From assembly GCA_018335295.1 (NCBI GenBank), contig JAGXKI010000001.1:98428-162427 (forward strand): DNA of 64,000 nt, written 5' to 3'. A program made the position numbers and the translations under genes. This DNA is from a bacterium. Lineage in GTDB: Bacteria > Acidobacteriota > Aminicenantia > Aminicenantales > Aminicenantaceae. The notes under the pieces were generated by a model. It was not told the DNA's origin, searched no databases, and saw only the letters and a list, made by a program, of their open reading frames with translations. Positions 30,618 to 40,085 of this stretch are shown here, piece after piece. Each line of letters opens with the position of its first letter. Positions within the stretch are counted from its first letter, which is position 1.

Positions 30618-30763
30618 TGAATGTCTGACCCCATTTTTGAGTCTGATTTTTGAATTCTTGATTCCCGTTTCCACGGGCCTGAGATTTAGTAGAAAGGAAA
30701 TCTATTCTTTAATGACAGATAGGAAAAGTTGAACAAATTTCTGTTTTCCAGTATGCTGGGAAC

Positions 30764-31603
30764 ATGAATAAACAGGGGAAAATGGAGAGACTGAAAGACT
30801 ATTTTGAAAAAAAGGATTCGGTCCTTTTGGCTTATGTTTTTGGGTCCCAATCCAAAGGAATATCCCGCGACTTTTCGGATTGGGATATCGGGGTCTATTT
30901 TCAACCTTACCAATACGGGGAGTTGGAAACAAAACGATCCTATCCTGAAGAACATTCCATTTGGGCCGACCTGGAAAAACTCCTGGGGTCCAATGAGGTG
31001 GACTTTGTGGTTTTAAACCGGGCCAAACCGGATTTGGTCTTTTCTGTCCTGAATTCCGGGACTCCGTTAGTGGTGAAGGATCGAAAACTGTACATGAAAC
31101 TTTTGATAAAAACCCATTATGAAGCTGTGGATTGGTGGCAGTTCACCGAAGAATTTTATGAGATATCCAAAAAAGTGGAATCCATTTCCCAAGAGAATAA
31201 GTCCATTTTGAGAGTTCATATCAGGTTTTTGGAAAATGAATTGGAAGATATGGAGAAATTTAATAACTTAAGCCGAAGAGAATATTTAAACAACAGGGAT
31301 CAGAGAAGAAATGTGGAAAGATGGGTTGAAAACTTAGTGATGTCTTCCATAGATATATCCAAGATAATTCTGGCTTCAGAGAAAAAGGAAATTCCCCAAA
31401 CCTATAGAGAAACATTATTCCGCTATACATTGAAATTTATGGATGAAGAATCAGCGAAAAAATTTTCCCGGTTTGCCGAGTTGCGGAATATATTAACCCA
31501 CGAATACCTGGATATCAAATGGGAAAAAATATCCACATTTATCCAAGAAACTTCTACCCTTTTTCCACTTTTTATTAAAAAGACAAAAGAATACTTACAC
31601 TAA
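30764..31603 (+). CDS. Single-chain MNT-HEPN fusion protein
   Basis: N-term AYVFGSQSKGISRDFSDWDIGVYF (GSx10DxD); C-term AELRNILTHEYLDIKWEKI (RX4HXY). Confidence 0.82.
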   Translation: MNKQGKMERLKDYFEKKDSVLLAYVFGSQSKGISRDFSDWDIGVYFQPYQYGELETKRSYPEEHSIWADLEKLLGSNEVDFVVLNRAKPDLVFSVLNSGTPLVVKDRKLYMKLLIKTHYEAVDWWQFTEEFYEISKKVESISQENKSILRVHIRFLENELEDMEKFNNLSRREYLNNRDQRRNVERWVENLVMSSIDISKIILASEKKEIPQTYRETLFRYTLKFMDEESAKKFSRFAELRNILTHEYLDIKWEKISTFIQETSTLFPLFIKKTKEYLH

Positions 31604-32298
31604 ATTCAGGTTTTTCCGGTGATGACTTTATAACTTGATTTGTGAAGTTAAATTCAATCTTTTTTTGATTTGATAAAAAATGGGGGAGAGGGTAGTTTCT
31701 TTAAGGGGGAAAATTGGATAAAAGAGATAGCAGGAAAGAATTCATCAAAATAAGAAAGGGGGCGAAAAATAAGAAAGGTGTCTAAGAAAGGGATCGTATC
31801 TTACATTATGACATTTTCCCCTAGAGTTTGAAAAAAACCGTTCCTTTCATCTAGTTTGTTTATATCTCTTCCAGCCTTGGCCCGGAATCCAGTATTTTAA
31901 ATCCTAGATTCTGGTACCTGCTTTCGCGGGCACAAGCTTTAGCAAAAATGACATTCAGGCCTACCAATTCGTTGAGGTTCGAGGACGCCTAAGCCATCAA
32001 TTCTAAAACAGACATTGATATCATCTTAGATCCTGGCTTCTTGTTTTCGAGGGGATGGGATTTTTAAAAATATAACAGCTTCTGCAGGAATTACAACTTC
32101 CAAGGGAGGAAGTTTTTAAAAAAGCTTTCATTTTGTCAATTCCCCCAAAAACCAATTTAAAATTTTAATTTTTTGTGCCTTATAAATTAAAAAAAGTTAT
32201 TTAATATCTAATAATAATTAAATATATTAATAAAAAACCTTGATAAAATTAAAAAAATTAATTATTATTTTGGAAGTATGTTCAAAAAGGAGGTTAAA

Positions 32299-32667
32299 AT
32301 GGCTCAAGATTGGTCAGAACTCATTAAATTCACTCACAATGAAGATTTCGTGATAGAGAAAATCCGGCTCAAACAAAGCGATGTCACAGTGGAAGGGGAG
32401 TTTGAACTGCCGCCTCTTTCCAAATTGAGTAATGAAGACCAGATATTTATCATCGCCTTTTTGAAAACCCACGGAAACATCCGGGATATGGAGGAACTTT
32501 TTGGAATCAGCTACCCCTCGGTAAAAAACCGTCTCAATAAGATTTCTAAAAAAATGGAGTTTGTGGAAGTGAATCCGCCCGCAGAAAGAAATGAAATCCT
32601 GGATCAACTCTACAAAGGCGAAATCTCTGTAGAAGAAGCCTTGGAAAAGCTGGGAGGAGAAAGATGA
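32299..32667 (+). CDS. DUF2089-like HTH protein
   Basis: LPPLSKLSNEDQIFIIAFLKTHGNIRDMEELFGISYPSVKNRLNKI; ATG after AAGGAGGT. Confidence 0.83.
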   Translation: MAQDWSELIKFTHNEDFVIEKIRLKQSDVTVEGEFELPPLSKLSNEDQIFIIAFLKTHGNIRDMEELFGISYPSVKNRLNKISKKMEFVEVNPPAERNEILDQLYKGEISVEEALEKLGGER

Positions 32668-32764
32668 TACCCCTGATCTTCTCTCTTTCCGGGTTGTTGA
32701 TTGATGTGGATTCAGAAAGGGAAGGAAAAAGGACCTATATCAAAATCGTTTAAGGAGAAAAAAT

Positions 32765-33181
32765 ATGAGTGAAGAGAGAAAAAAGATTTTAGAAATGCTT
32801 TCTGAGGGAAAAATTTCCGTTGAAGAGGCTGAAAAACTCCTTCAGGCCCTTCTAAAAGATGAAAAAGAACCCAAAGAAGTCAAAGACCAATCGGGCAAAG
32901 AAACTCTCAAGTATCTCAGGGTTTTGGTCGAACCCAAAGAAAAAGGAGGAGACCGGGTCAATATTCGGGTTCCTCTCAGCCTCATCCGGGCCGGGTTGAA
33001 ATGGGCTTCTTTCATACCCAAGGAAGCTCAAGAAAAGGTGGATGAAGTTTTGAGTGAAAAGGGGCTGGATTTGGATTTCAAAAACATGTCCAAGGAAGAT
33101 GTGGAGGAACTCCTGAGAAATCTGAATGACTTGGAAGTCAATGTGGAAGGAAAAGAAACAGTCAAAATCTACTGTGAATAA
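32765..33181 (+). CDS. SHOCT-like N-terminal domain protein
   Basis: MSEERKKILEMLSEGKISVEEAEKLLQAL, then hydrophilic domain. Confidence 0.75.
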   Translation: MSEERKKILEMLSEGKISVEEAEKLLQALLKDEKEPKEVKDQSGKETLKYLRVLVEPKEKGGDRVNIRVPLSLIRAGLKWASFIPKEAQEKVDEVLSEKGLDLDFKNMSKEDVEELLRNLNDLEVNVEGKETVKIYCE

Positions 33182-33419
33182 AAAACTGCAGTCCGCAGAA
33201 ACAGAGTTTCTCAAAGTGAAAACAGGGAAAGAGAAAACGAAGTAAATCATGAGAAAATGGTTTCATGTCAATTTTGTCATGGATATTATATAATACAGCT
33301 AATTATTAATTTTAAAGATGATAAGTCGATAAAAGACCATCGGGTTTAAAGGAGGAACAGCCGATTATAAGCCTTAAACTTTGACATCACCCTCACCAAA
33401 AATTTAGGGAAGAGGTCCC

Positions 33420-35036
33420 ATGAAAGAAAGGAAAAAAACGATATCCCGCATTTTAGAGATTCCTTATGTGGAACCAGAAAAGATGCGGAGAGGGAAACTG
33501 CTCAATGTGATGCTTTTGGCCGCAGCAGTAAGTGCAGTGGTCATGATCATCGTTCTCATTATCACGGCTCCGATGGGCCTTGTCGGTGGAGAAGGACAGG
33601 TTTTTTTACTTGCTCTCAGCACTGGAGTGACCCTTGTCGGTCTGGGGATCATCTACACGATCAACCGCTTTGTCTCGGGAGAATTGGCCAGTGTCCTCTT
33701 TCTGGTGCTGCTGCTTGCCGTTGCTGCTTTTTCCGACAAGCCGGAGCAGGTGGTTAATGGACGGGGGCTTCTTGTGTTTGTCATACCCATTCTAGCAGCC
33801 AGCTTCCTCCTGAGACCATGGGCCAGTTTTGCTGCGGCAGCCGTTTCTTCATTGATGATTGTCGTCATGGGATTGGTCTTTTTTCAGCAATCCTTTCCGA
33901 ATGTTCCTGCAATGCTTATTTTTTTTATGTTGGCTCTTGTTTCCTGGATCTCCGCCCGCAGCCTGGAGAATGCCTTGCATAACCTTCGTACCAGCAATGC
34001 GAGGGTTCAAGAGAGTGAAGAGAAGCTGAGAAGCATTTTTGAATCATCGCCAGATGCTATCACTGTCTCCGACCTCAAAGGCAACATAATCAACTGCAAT
34101 CAGGCCGCCCTTGATTTGCTGGGTTATGAAGATCGGAGAGAAGTCATCGGGGAAAACGCCAATTCACTTATTGAGGGAGAAGGAAAACAAAAAGTATTTG
34201 ATAAAATTGAAGAAACTATAAGAGTTGGGGTGACCAAAAATGAGGAATACAATCTTTTTAAAAAAGACGGTAGTCGGGTTCCGGTGGAGGTTTCCGCAGG
34301 GGTCATTCGGGATGCGGAGGGAGATGTCACCGCATTTGTAGCTATAGCCAAAGATATCACCGAGCGTAAAAAGGCCGAGAAACAAATCAAAAGGGAACTT
34401 CAGGAAAAAACAGTGCTCTTGAGTGAAATCCATCATCGGGTGAAAAACAGCCTTCAAATCGTTGCCAGCTTATTGAATCTGCAGTCCCGGGAGATTGAGG
34501 ATAAACGCATTCTTGATTTGTTTAACCAGAGCAGAAATCGAATTAAAATGATGGCTTCGGTCTACGAAAAGCTGTGCCGCTCCAAAACTTTTACCAGTAT
34601 AGATTTTAAGGAATATTTGGAAGATGTCCTGAAGAATATATTTCTCTCATCAGGATTGAGTCACCGGGTCAATTTGAAATTGGATGTTGAAAATGTGGAG
34701 CTGGGTTTGGATGACGCCATTCCTGTTGCTCTTATTTTGAATGAGTTGTTCACCAACTCCGTAAAACATGCGTTTCCGGGTAACACAAAAGGGTTGATAG
34801 AGGTTTATTTCAAACCCTTGGATGAAGAAACTCACCAGCTCATCTATAGAGATAACGGTGTGGGTTTGCCGGAAGATATTGACTTGGATAGGGCTGAGAC
34901 GTTGGGCCTTCATTTGATTAAGAATCTGGCGGACCAGATTGAGGGGGAAGCCACTTTCCGACAAAATGGATGGACCACTTTCAAAATCCAGTTTAAAGGG
35001 TACGGATATGCCCAAAAAAAATATTCTCATCGTTGA
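33420..35036 (+). CDS. Membrane PAS-domain sensor histidine kinase (HisKA_2 type)
   Basis: Multi-TM; PAS FESSPDAITVSDLKGNIINCNQAALDLLGY; LSEIHHRVKNSLQIVASLLNLQ; ATPase motifs. Confidence 0.95.
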   Translation: MKERKKTISRILEIPYVEPEKMRRGKLLNVMLLAAAVSAVVMIIVLIITAPMGLVGGEGQVFLLALSTGVTLVGLGIIYTINRFVSGELASVLFLVLLLAVAAFSDKPEQVVNGRGLLVFVIPILAASFLLRPWASFAAAAVSSLMIVVMGLVFFQQSFPNVPAMLIFFMLALVSWISARSLENALHNLRTSNARVQESEEKLRSIFESSPDAITVSDLKGNIINCNQAALDLLGYEDRREVIGENANSLIEGEGKQKVFDKIEETIRVGVTKNEEYNLFKKDGSRVPVEVSAGVIRDAEGDVTAFVAIAKDITERKKAEKQIKRELQEKTVLLSEIHHRVKNSLQIVASLLNLQSREIEDKRILDLFNQSRNRIKMMASVYEKLCRSKTFTSIDFKEYLEDVLKNIFLSSGLSHRVNLKLDVENVELGLDDAIPVALILNELFTNSVKHAFPGNTKGLIEVYFKPLDEETHQLIYRDNGVGLPEDIDLDRAETLGLHLIKNLADQIEGEATFRQNGWTTFKIQFKGYGYAQKKYSHR

Positions 35037-35373
35037 GGACGAATACATCACCGCCCTGGATTTGAAGACCCAAATTCTATCCAAAGGAGATTATGATTTT
35101 GAAATCGTGGCCACAGGAGAAGAAGCTGTCCAGAAGGCATTGCATGATAAATTTGATATGGTTTTTATCGATATAAAACTCAAAGGAAATATGGACGGGA
35201 TTGAAGCAGCGGAAAGAATAAAAGATAAGAAAGATACTCCTGTTGTGTATGTGACCGGCAATTTGGATTTGGTGGACACAGACCGTCTCAAAAAGACAAA
35301 ACCCGAAGGAATCCTGAGAAAGCCGATTTCTGATTATGAATTAATGGAAATTGTGAATAAACTATTTACTTGA
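35008..35373 (+). CDS. Response regulator receiver protein
   Basis: MPKKNILIVEDEYITALDLK...DMVFIDIKLKGNMDGIEAAERI...PVVYVTG. Confidence 0.95.
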   Translation: MPKKNILIVEDEYITALDLKTQILSKGDYDFEIVATGEEAVQKALHDKFDMVFIDIKLKGNMDGIEAAERIKDKKDTPVVYVTGNLDLVDTDRLKKTKPEGILRKPISDYELMEIVNKLFT

Positions 35374-35449
35374 AGATTTCCATCCTTCTTAATTTTACAG
35401 GTAGCCCTCTTTATTGTTTTGAAATGAAAAATCTATTTCTCAGCAGGTG

Positions 35450-35560
35450 TTATTTTTTCCCCGTGGATTCCATATCTTCCAGGAAATTTTCAAGGTCTTC
35501 TTCATGTTCCAGTTCGTCATTTAAAATATCCAGAAAGATTTCATAAGTGGTATGATGATA
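35450..35560 (-). pseudogene. Bacterioferritin/ferritin-like C-terminal remnant
   Basis: YHHTTYEIFLDILNDELEHEEDLENFLEDMESTGKK then stop; no N-terminal four-helix part in frame upstream. Confidence 0.5.
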
Positions 35561-35681
35561 TCCACAAAAGTTTACGTGAACATCGGTGAATATTTTATTG
35601 AAAAAAAGAGAAAATAGGTTGAGAATGAAAGGAACGAGAGATGAAAGGTAAATCATTTCTGGATATAAAAGGAGGGCTACG

Positions 35682-38300
35682 GTGAAAAGAATCTCTAAGT
35701 TATTTTTCGGGGCTGTCTTTTTTATCCTGGGACTATCTGTTCTCTTTTCCCAGGAATACAATCCCCATCCCCATCCGGATGCCGTGGTGGTTGAAGGTGA
35801 CGTGCGGTTCACGATCCTTACGCCCAGAGTGGTGAGGATGGAATGGAGTGCGGATGGAGATTTCGAGGACCATGCCTCTTTGGTCTTTGTTAACCGCCGG
35901 CTTCCTGTCCCTGAATTCCAGAGAGAAGTCCAGGACGAATGGCTGGTCGTGGAAACCAAACGACTGAGGCTCAAGTACAAACTAGGAAGTGGAAGATTCA
36001 CTCAGAGAAATCTTCAGGTAGAATTTCAAATGGAGGGACGGAAAAAACTGTGGCGTCCGGGAATGGAGAATCGAGGAAACCTGAAAGGCACCATACGGAC
36101 TCTGGATGGTTTTGATGGAAGGTACAATCACTGGAAAGAAGAAAAAGTGGACCTGGGAAAGGGGCTCATCTCAAAAGAAGGATGGGTGCTTATCGACGAT
36201 TCCCGGCGTCCTCTTTTCGACCGTTCCCAATGGCCCTGGGTGATCCCCCGGCCGAAAAAAGACCAGCAGGACTGGTACTTTTTCGGCTATGGGTATGATT
36301 ACAAAACCGCTTTGAATGATTTCACAAAGATTGCCGGTAAAATCCCCCTTCCTCCCAAATACGCATTCGGTTCCTGGTGGTCCCGTTACTGGGAGTACAC
36401 GGATTGGGAGCTCCGGGAGCTTGTCCACGAGTTTGAAATCCATGATATTCCCCTGGATGTTCTGGTCGTGGATATGGACTGGCATATCACCACCAAGCCG
36501 GAGTGGTATGAAGAAGGAGAAAAAATCAAAGACCAGGCCGGACAGTCCGCAGGTTGGACTGGATTTACCTGGAACCGGAATTATTTTCCCCATCCTGAAG
36601 ATTTTCTGGAGTGGACAGAAGACCAGGGGCTTAAAGTCTGCCTGAATCTTCATCCGGCTTCGGGAATCCAGCCCCATGAGAGAAATTACCCTCAGATGGC
36701 CCGGGCCATGGGAATAGACCCGGAGTCTCAAAAGTATGTACCTTTCGATATCGTGGATAAAAATTATGCCCGGAATTTTCTGGATATCATCCTTCATCCC
36801 ATGGAGAAAAAGGGAGTGGACTTCTGGTGGCTGGACTGGCAGCAGTGGAGCACCACCGAGATTCCCGGAGTCAACCCCACTTTTTATTTGAACTATGTTT
36901 TCTTCAGCGATATGAAACTCCACAGCCAGAAACGCCCTCTGATTATGCACCGCTACGGTGGACTGGGAAACCACCGGTATCAGATCGGATTTTCCGGGGA
37001 TACCTACATCAACTGGCGCTCCCTGGATTTCCAACCCTATTTCACCTCCACGGCTTCCAACGTGTGTTTTGGTTTCTGGAGTCATGATATCGGCGGTCAT
37101 ATGAGAGGAGAAAGCACCCCTCAGCTTTACACCCGGTGGGTCCAGTGGGGGGCTTTCAGTCCTATCTTGAGGACCCACTGCACCAAAGACCCCAGTATCG
37201 AAAGGCGGATATGGGCCTATCCCCTGAAGAATTTTCATGCCATGAGAAACGCTTTTTTGCTGAGGTATGCCCTGATGCCTTATATTTACACGGCAGCCCG
37301 GAAAGCGCATGATACCGGGATTTCTATGTGCCGTCCCCTTTATTATTCGTATCCTCAAAAAGAAGAGGCTTACCGGTTCAAGAACCAGTACATGTATGGA
37401 GATGACCTAATGGTGGCCCCGGTGACCCAGCCCATGGAAGAAGGCCATCTTTACGTTTCCAAAGAGATTTGGCTTCCTTCGGGACGATGGGTGGAATGGT
37501 TTTCAGGAACCTCTCTGGAAGGAGGAAAGGTGGTCCAGAGAGCCTTCGCTATCGATGAGATCCCCGTTTATGTCAGGGAAGGGGCCATCATCCCCATGCA
37601 GCCCCAGATGAGTGGGGTGGGGGAGAAGCCGGTGAATCCGTTGATTTTGAATGTTTTCCCCGGAAACTCAGGCTCAACCCGGGTCTACGATGATGAAGGC
37701 AACAGTCAGGGTTATTTGTCGGGAGAATTCACCTTCACTCCGGTTCATTTTCAAAAAGAAAACCAGGAGATGGAACTCATTATCGAACCTATCCAGGGAA
37801 GTTATCCTGGGATGATCGAATCCAGGGCCTATAAGTTGAAGTTTCCTTTGACCCTGCCTCCAGAGAAAGTCCGGGTGAACGGGGAACCTCTTTCTTACAG
37901 GGAAGAGGAGGGCAAGCCCGGGTGGAATTATAATGGCGGCGATTTGACAGCCTGCGTTCTGACCCCTGAGGTTCCTGTCAAGGAGAAAGTGGTGGTTCAT
38001 ATTCAATTTCCCCAAACAGACAGAACTCTTTTATCTGGGAAAAAAGGAGCTTTCAGGGATTTGATCAAGTTTGCCAAAGTGCTGGCCAACAACAACTGGG
38101 ATAAGTCCAAGTATTCCAACGACAAGGTGGTCCATGCGGCCCAGACCGGGTTGAGGATGACCTTGAGGCCCCAAACAGCCCGTTCGGAACTTCAGGAATT
38201 TGACTCGGAGTGGGAAGACCTTTTGTCCATGATCCAGAAGGCGGTCCAGGAAAATAAAGCCTTGAAGCCCGCTTTCCAACTTCTCCAAACCGCCTTTTAA
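35682..38300 (+). CDS. Glycoside hydrolase family 31, secreted
   Basis: Signal peptide; FGSWWSRYWEYTDWELRELVHEFEIHDIPLDVLVVDMDWHIT; KGVDFWWLDWQQW; FWSHDIGGHM; GTG after AAAGGAGG. Confidence 0.96.
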   Translation: MKRISKLFFGAVFFILGLSVLFSQEYNPHPHPDAVVVEGDVRFTILTPRVVRMEWSADGDFEDHASLVFVNRRLPVPEFQREVQDEWLVVETKRLRLKYKLGSGRFTQRNLQVEFQMEGRKKLWRPGMENRGNLKGTIRTLDGFDGRYNHWKEEKVDLGKGLISKEGWVLIDDSRRPLFDRSQWPWVIPRPKKDQQDWYFFGYGYDYKTALNDFTKIAGKIPLPPKYAFGSWWSRYWEYTDWELRELVHEFEIHDIPLDVLVVDMDWHITTKPEWYEEGEKIKDQAGQSAGWTGFTWNRNYFPHPEDFLEWTEDQGLKVCLNLHPASGIQPHERNYPQMARAMGIDPESQKYVPFDIVDKNYARNFLDIILHPMEKKGVDFWWLDWQQWSTTEIPGVNPTFYLNYVFFSDMKLHSQKRPLIMHRYGGLGNHRYQIGFSGDTYINWRSLDFQPYFTSTASNVCFGFWSHDIGGHMRGESTPQLYTRWVQWGAFSPILRTHCTKDPSIERRIWAYPLKNFHAMRNAFLLRYALMPYIYTAARKAHDTGISMCRPLYYSYPQKEEAYRFKNQYMYGDDLMVAPVTQPMEEGHLYVSKEIWLPSGRWVEWFSGTSLEGGKVVQRAFAIDEIPVYVREGAIIPMQPQMSGVGEKPVNPLILNVFPGNSGSTRVYDDEGNSQGYLSGEFTFTPVHFQKENQEMELIIEPIQGSYPGMIESRAYKLKFPLTLPPEKVRVNGEPLSYREEEGKPGWNYNGGDLTACVLTPEVPVKEKVVVHIQFPQTDRTLLSGKKGAFRDLIKFAKVLANNNWDKSKYSNDKVVHAAQTGLRMTLRPQTARSELQEFDSEWEDLLSMIQKAVQENKALKPAFQLLQTAF

Positions 38301-38672
38301 AAAATAAAGAATAGGGTCGTGTCTTACATTATGACATTTTCCCTTGAAATTTAGATCTATAATAGACATTTCGTTTGTAAAGTTTGTTTGGTTTGTTTAG
38401 TTCATCTCGTTTCTTTAGTTTCTTTAATTTTTCTATCTTCTAGAGATTGTCGTATTCGTCAATATATGTCATTCCGGGCTCGCCCCGGAATCTAGAAGAA
38501 GAAATCCTGGATTCCCGCCTCTCTAGGAACGGCAAAAAGATCAAAATAACATGAAAGAATCAATGAAAAAATAAGATATTGACAAGAAATCGTTTTGTGA
38601 TTAAATATGAATGTAAAATGTTCTGGAGGCTGATTCCCTGGTCCATTCTGGGATTGGATCCAGGAAAAGAGA

Positions 38673-38745
38673 GCGGGTATAGCTCAGTTGGTAGAGTACG
38701 AGCTTCCCAAGCTCGGGGTCGCGGGTTCAAATCCCGTTGCCCGCT
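38673..38745 (+). tRNA. tRNA-Gly (anticodon CCC)
   Basis: Cloverleaf: acceptor GCGGGTA/TGCCCGC, anticodon arm CGAGC-TTCCCAA-GCTCG, T arm GCGGG-TTCAAAT-CCCGT; followed by a T-run. Confidence 0.95.
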
Positions 38746-38869
38746 CTTTTTTTATTTTTCCAATTATCTTTATAAATTAAGAAATAATGATGAAATTCAA
38801 GAGATATTTTTTAGGAGTTTATTCCACAAATGGGATAAATCCTGGAATGAAACCATTTCTTTCGCCGGT

Positions 38870-39298
38870 TTATTTTTCCAGTTTGTCTAAGAAATCATCC
38901 ACTTGGCGGATATATTCTTTATAATCAGAGAAGGCTATCGATAAAGTCCCATAGACTTTTCTGTCGTCTATATCCATGTATTCATGGACGATGATATTTC
39001 TCATCCCTCCCGAACCTTTCAATTTGTTGGCCAGCTCCTGATCAATGAGTCCTACTTCGGCAGCTTTTAAAAAGGATGAGGTGTAATCTTCCGGAGGCCG
39101 TTCTCCAGATTCCAGTACCACATGAGTGTTGATATCGGAGGCCCACTCCACGATCAACTGGATCAACCTTTCTGCAGAAGTTTTTTTATAGAAATCAGAG
39201 ACATATTCGTTGAATGTGGAATCAGCGATGGGCTTGAGTTTATCCAGGTACATATTGAGTCGAGAAAGCTTTCTCCTTACCAATTCTGAATTTATCAT
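38870..39298 (-). CDS. hepT: HepT-like HEPN toxin
   Basis: GMRNIIVHEYMDID (RX4HXY); 4-bp overlap with MNT gene. Confidence 0.87.
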   Translation of the reverse strand: MINSELVRRKLSRLNMYLDKLKPIADSTFNEYVSDFYKKTSAERLIQLIVEWASDINTHVVLESGERPPEDYTSSFLKAAEVGLIDQELANKLKGSGGMRNIIVHEYMDIDDRKVYGTLSIAFSDYKEYIRQVDDFLDKLEK

Positions 39299-39702
39299 GG
39301 TTGTATCTTTCCCAGGGCCTTTTTTATGTACAATTTTTCCATCTGTCTAAATTTCTTTGAATCCATGTACCGGGCCACAGCTTGAATTCGGAATCGTTGA
39401 AAGTTTCCCTTTTTTTCTTCATACAAAGCCTTCCCGTTTACAGCTACCTGGTAGGTGATGAGAGGTTCTGCTCCATTGAGGAAGACCGGATCAAATTGGC
39501 TGCCGAATACTTCGCTGAATTCATTTATCATATTGAGTTGGGTCTTCAAATCAAACTTTTTCCGGCCTAGGATTCCAATATCTATGTCACTCTGGTCCCT
39601 TGGATGACCCTGTGCAAAGGACCCATGCAAAATGAGCAATTGAATATGGTATTTCTGGCAGAGTCTATTTAATCTTTGTTTGTTGATTTTTAAGTTTCTC
39701 AT
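39295..39702 (-). CDS. mntA: MntA-like nucleotidyltransferase antitoxin
   Basis: LILHGSFAQGHPRDQSDIDIGIL (GSx10DxD). Confidence 0.87.
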   Translation of the reverse strand: MRNLKINKQRLNRLCQKYHIQLLILHGSFAQGHPRDQSDIDIGILGRKKFDLKTQLNMINEFSEVFGSQFDPVFLNGAEPLITYQVAVNGKALYEEKKGNFQRFRIQAVARYMDSKKFRQMEKLYIKKALGKIQP

Positions 39703-39917
39703 TTGATTTGCTTTTTAAGATTATATCACAAATGCTTTTTTAAATAAGGTAGAATTTGGCTCTTTCCCACCAAATCCCTGCTCAAAGGCTGCTAAGTAGA
39801 GGAGTTTGGGTTAATTTTTTTCAACGTAAGTTACAGAAACGGAATCTCTATTTTGATTGAAAATTGGGGTAAGGAAAAGTTGAAAAAATGTGGACTAGAA
39901 AAATAGTAAAAAATTTA

Positions 39918-39946
39918 TTGACAGGAAAGGGGTTGAAACCTATATT
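39918..39946 (+). promoter_or_regulatory. Sigma-70-type promoter
   Basis: TTGACA (39918-39923), 17-nt spacer, TATATT (39941-39946). Confidence 0.7.
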
Positions 39947-39953
39947 CCTTAAT

Positions 39954-40085
39954 GGTGGGTGGCAGAACCACAGATCAAATATCGGTTCCAGGTCCTTGTT
40001 CCGAAGCGTCAGATCTTACTTAAAAAGTATGAATGCGGATTATCCGCAGCGCTCTGACCTGCATGGAACGCCGCCCACCCTTTTT
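39954..40085 (+). ncRNA. Unassigned structured RNA candidate
   Basis: Starts 8 nt after the -10; 10-bp closing stem GGTGGGTGGC/GCCGCCCACC (one G.U); internal helices TGCGGA-TTA-TCCGCA, TACTT-AAA-AAGTA, AGGTC/GACCT; ends C-TTTTT. Confidence 0.6.

Noticed and set aside
35450-36001. 183-aa - strand ORF as a full gene
   Set aside because: Only the terminal ~36 residues look protein-like; the rest is antisense to the GH31 start
36171-37358. 395-aa - strand ORF
   Set aside because: Antisense shadow of the GH31 gene; no recognisable domain
39954-40085. 5S rRNA or SRP RNA as identity of the ncRNA candidate
   Set aside because: Length is near 5S, but the conserved 5S loop sequences and the SRP GNRA-capped helix are not present
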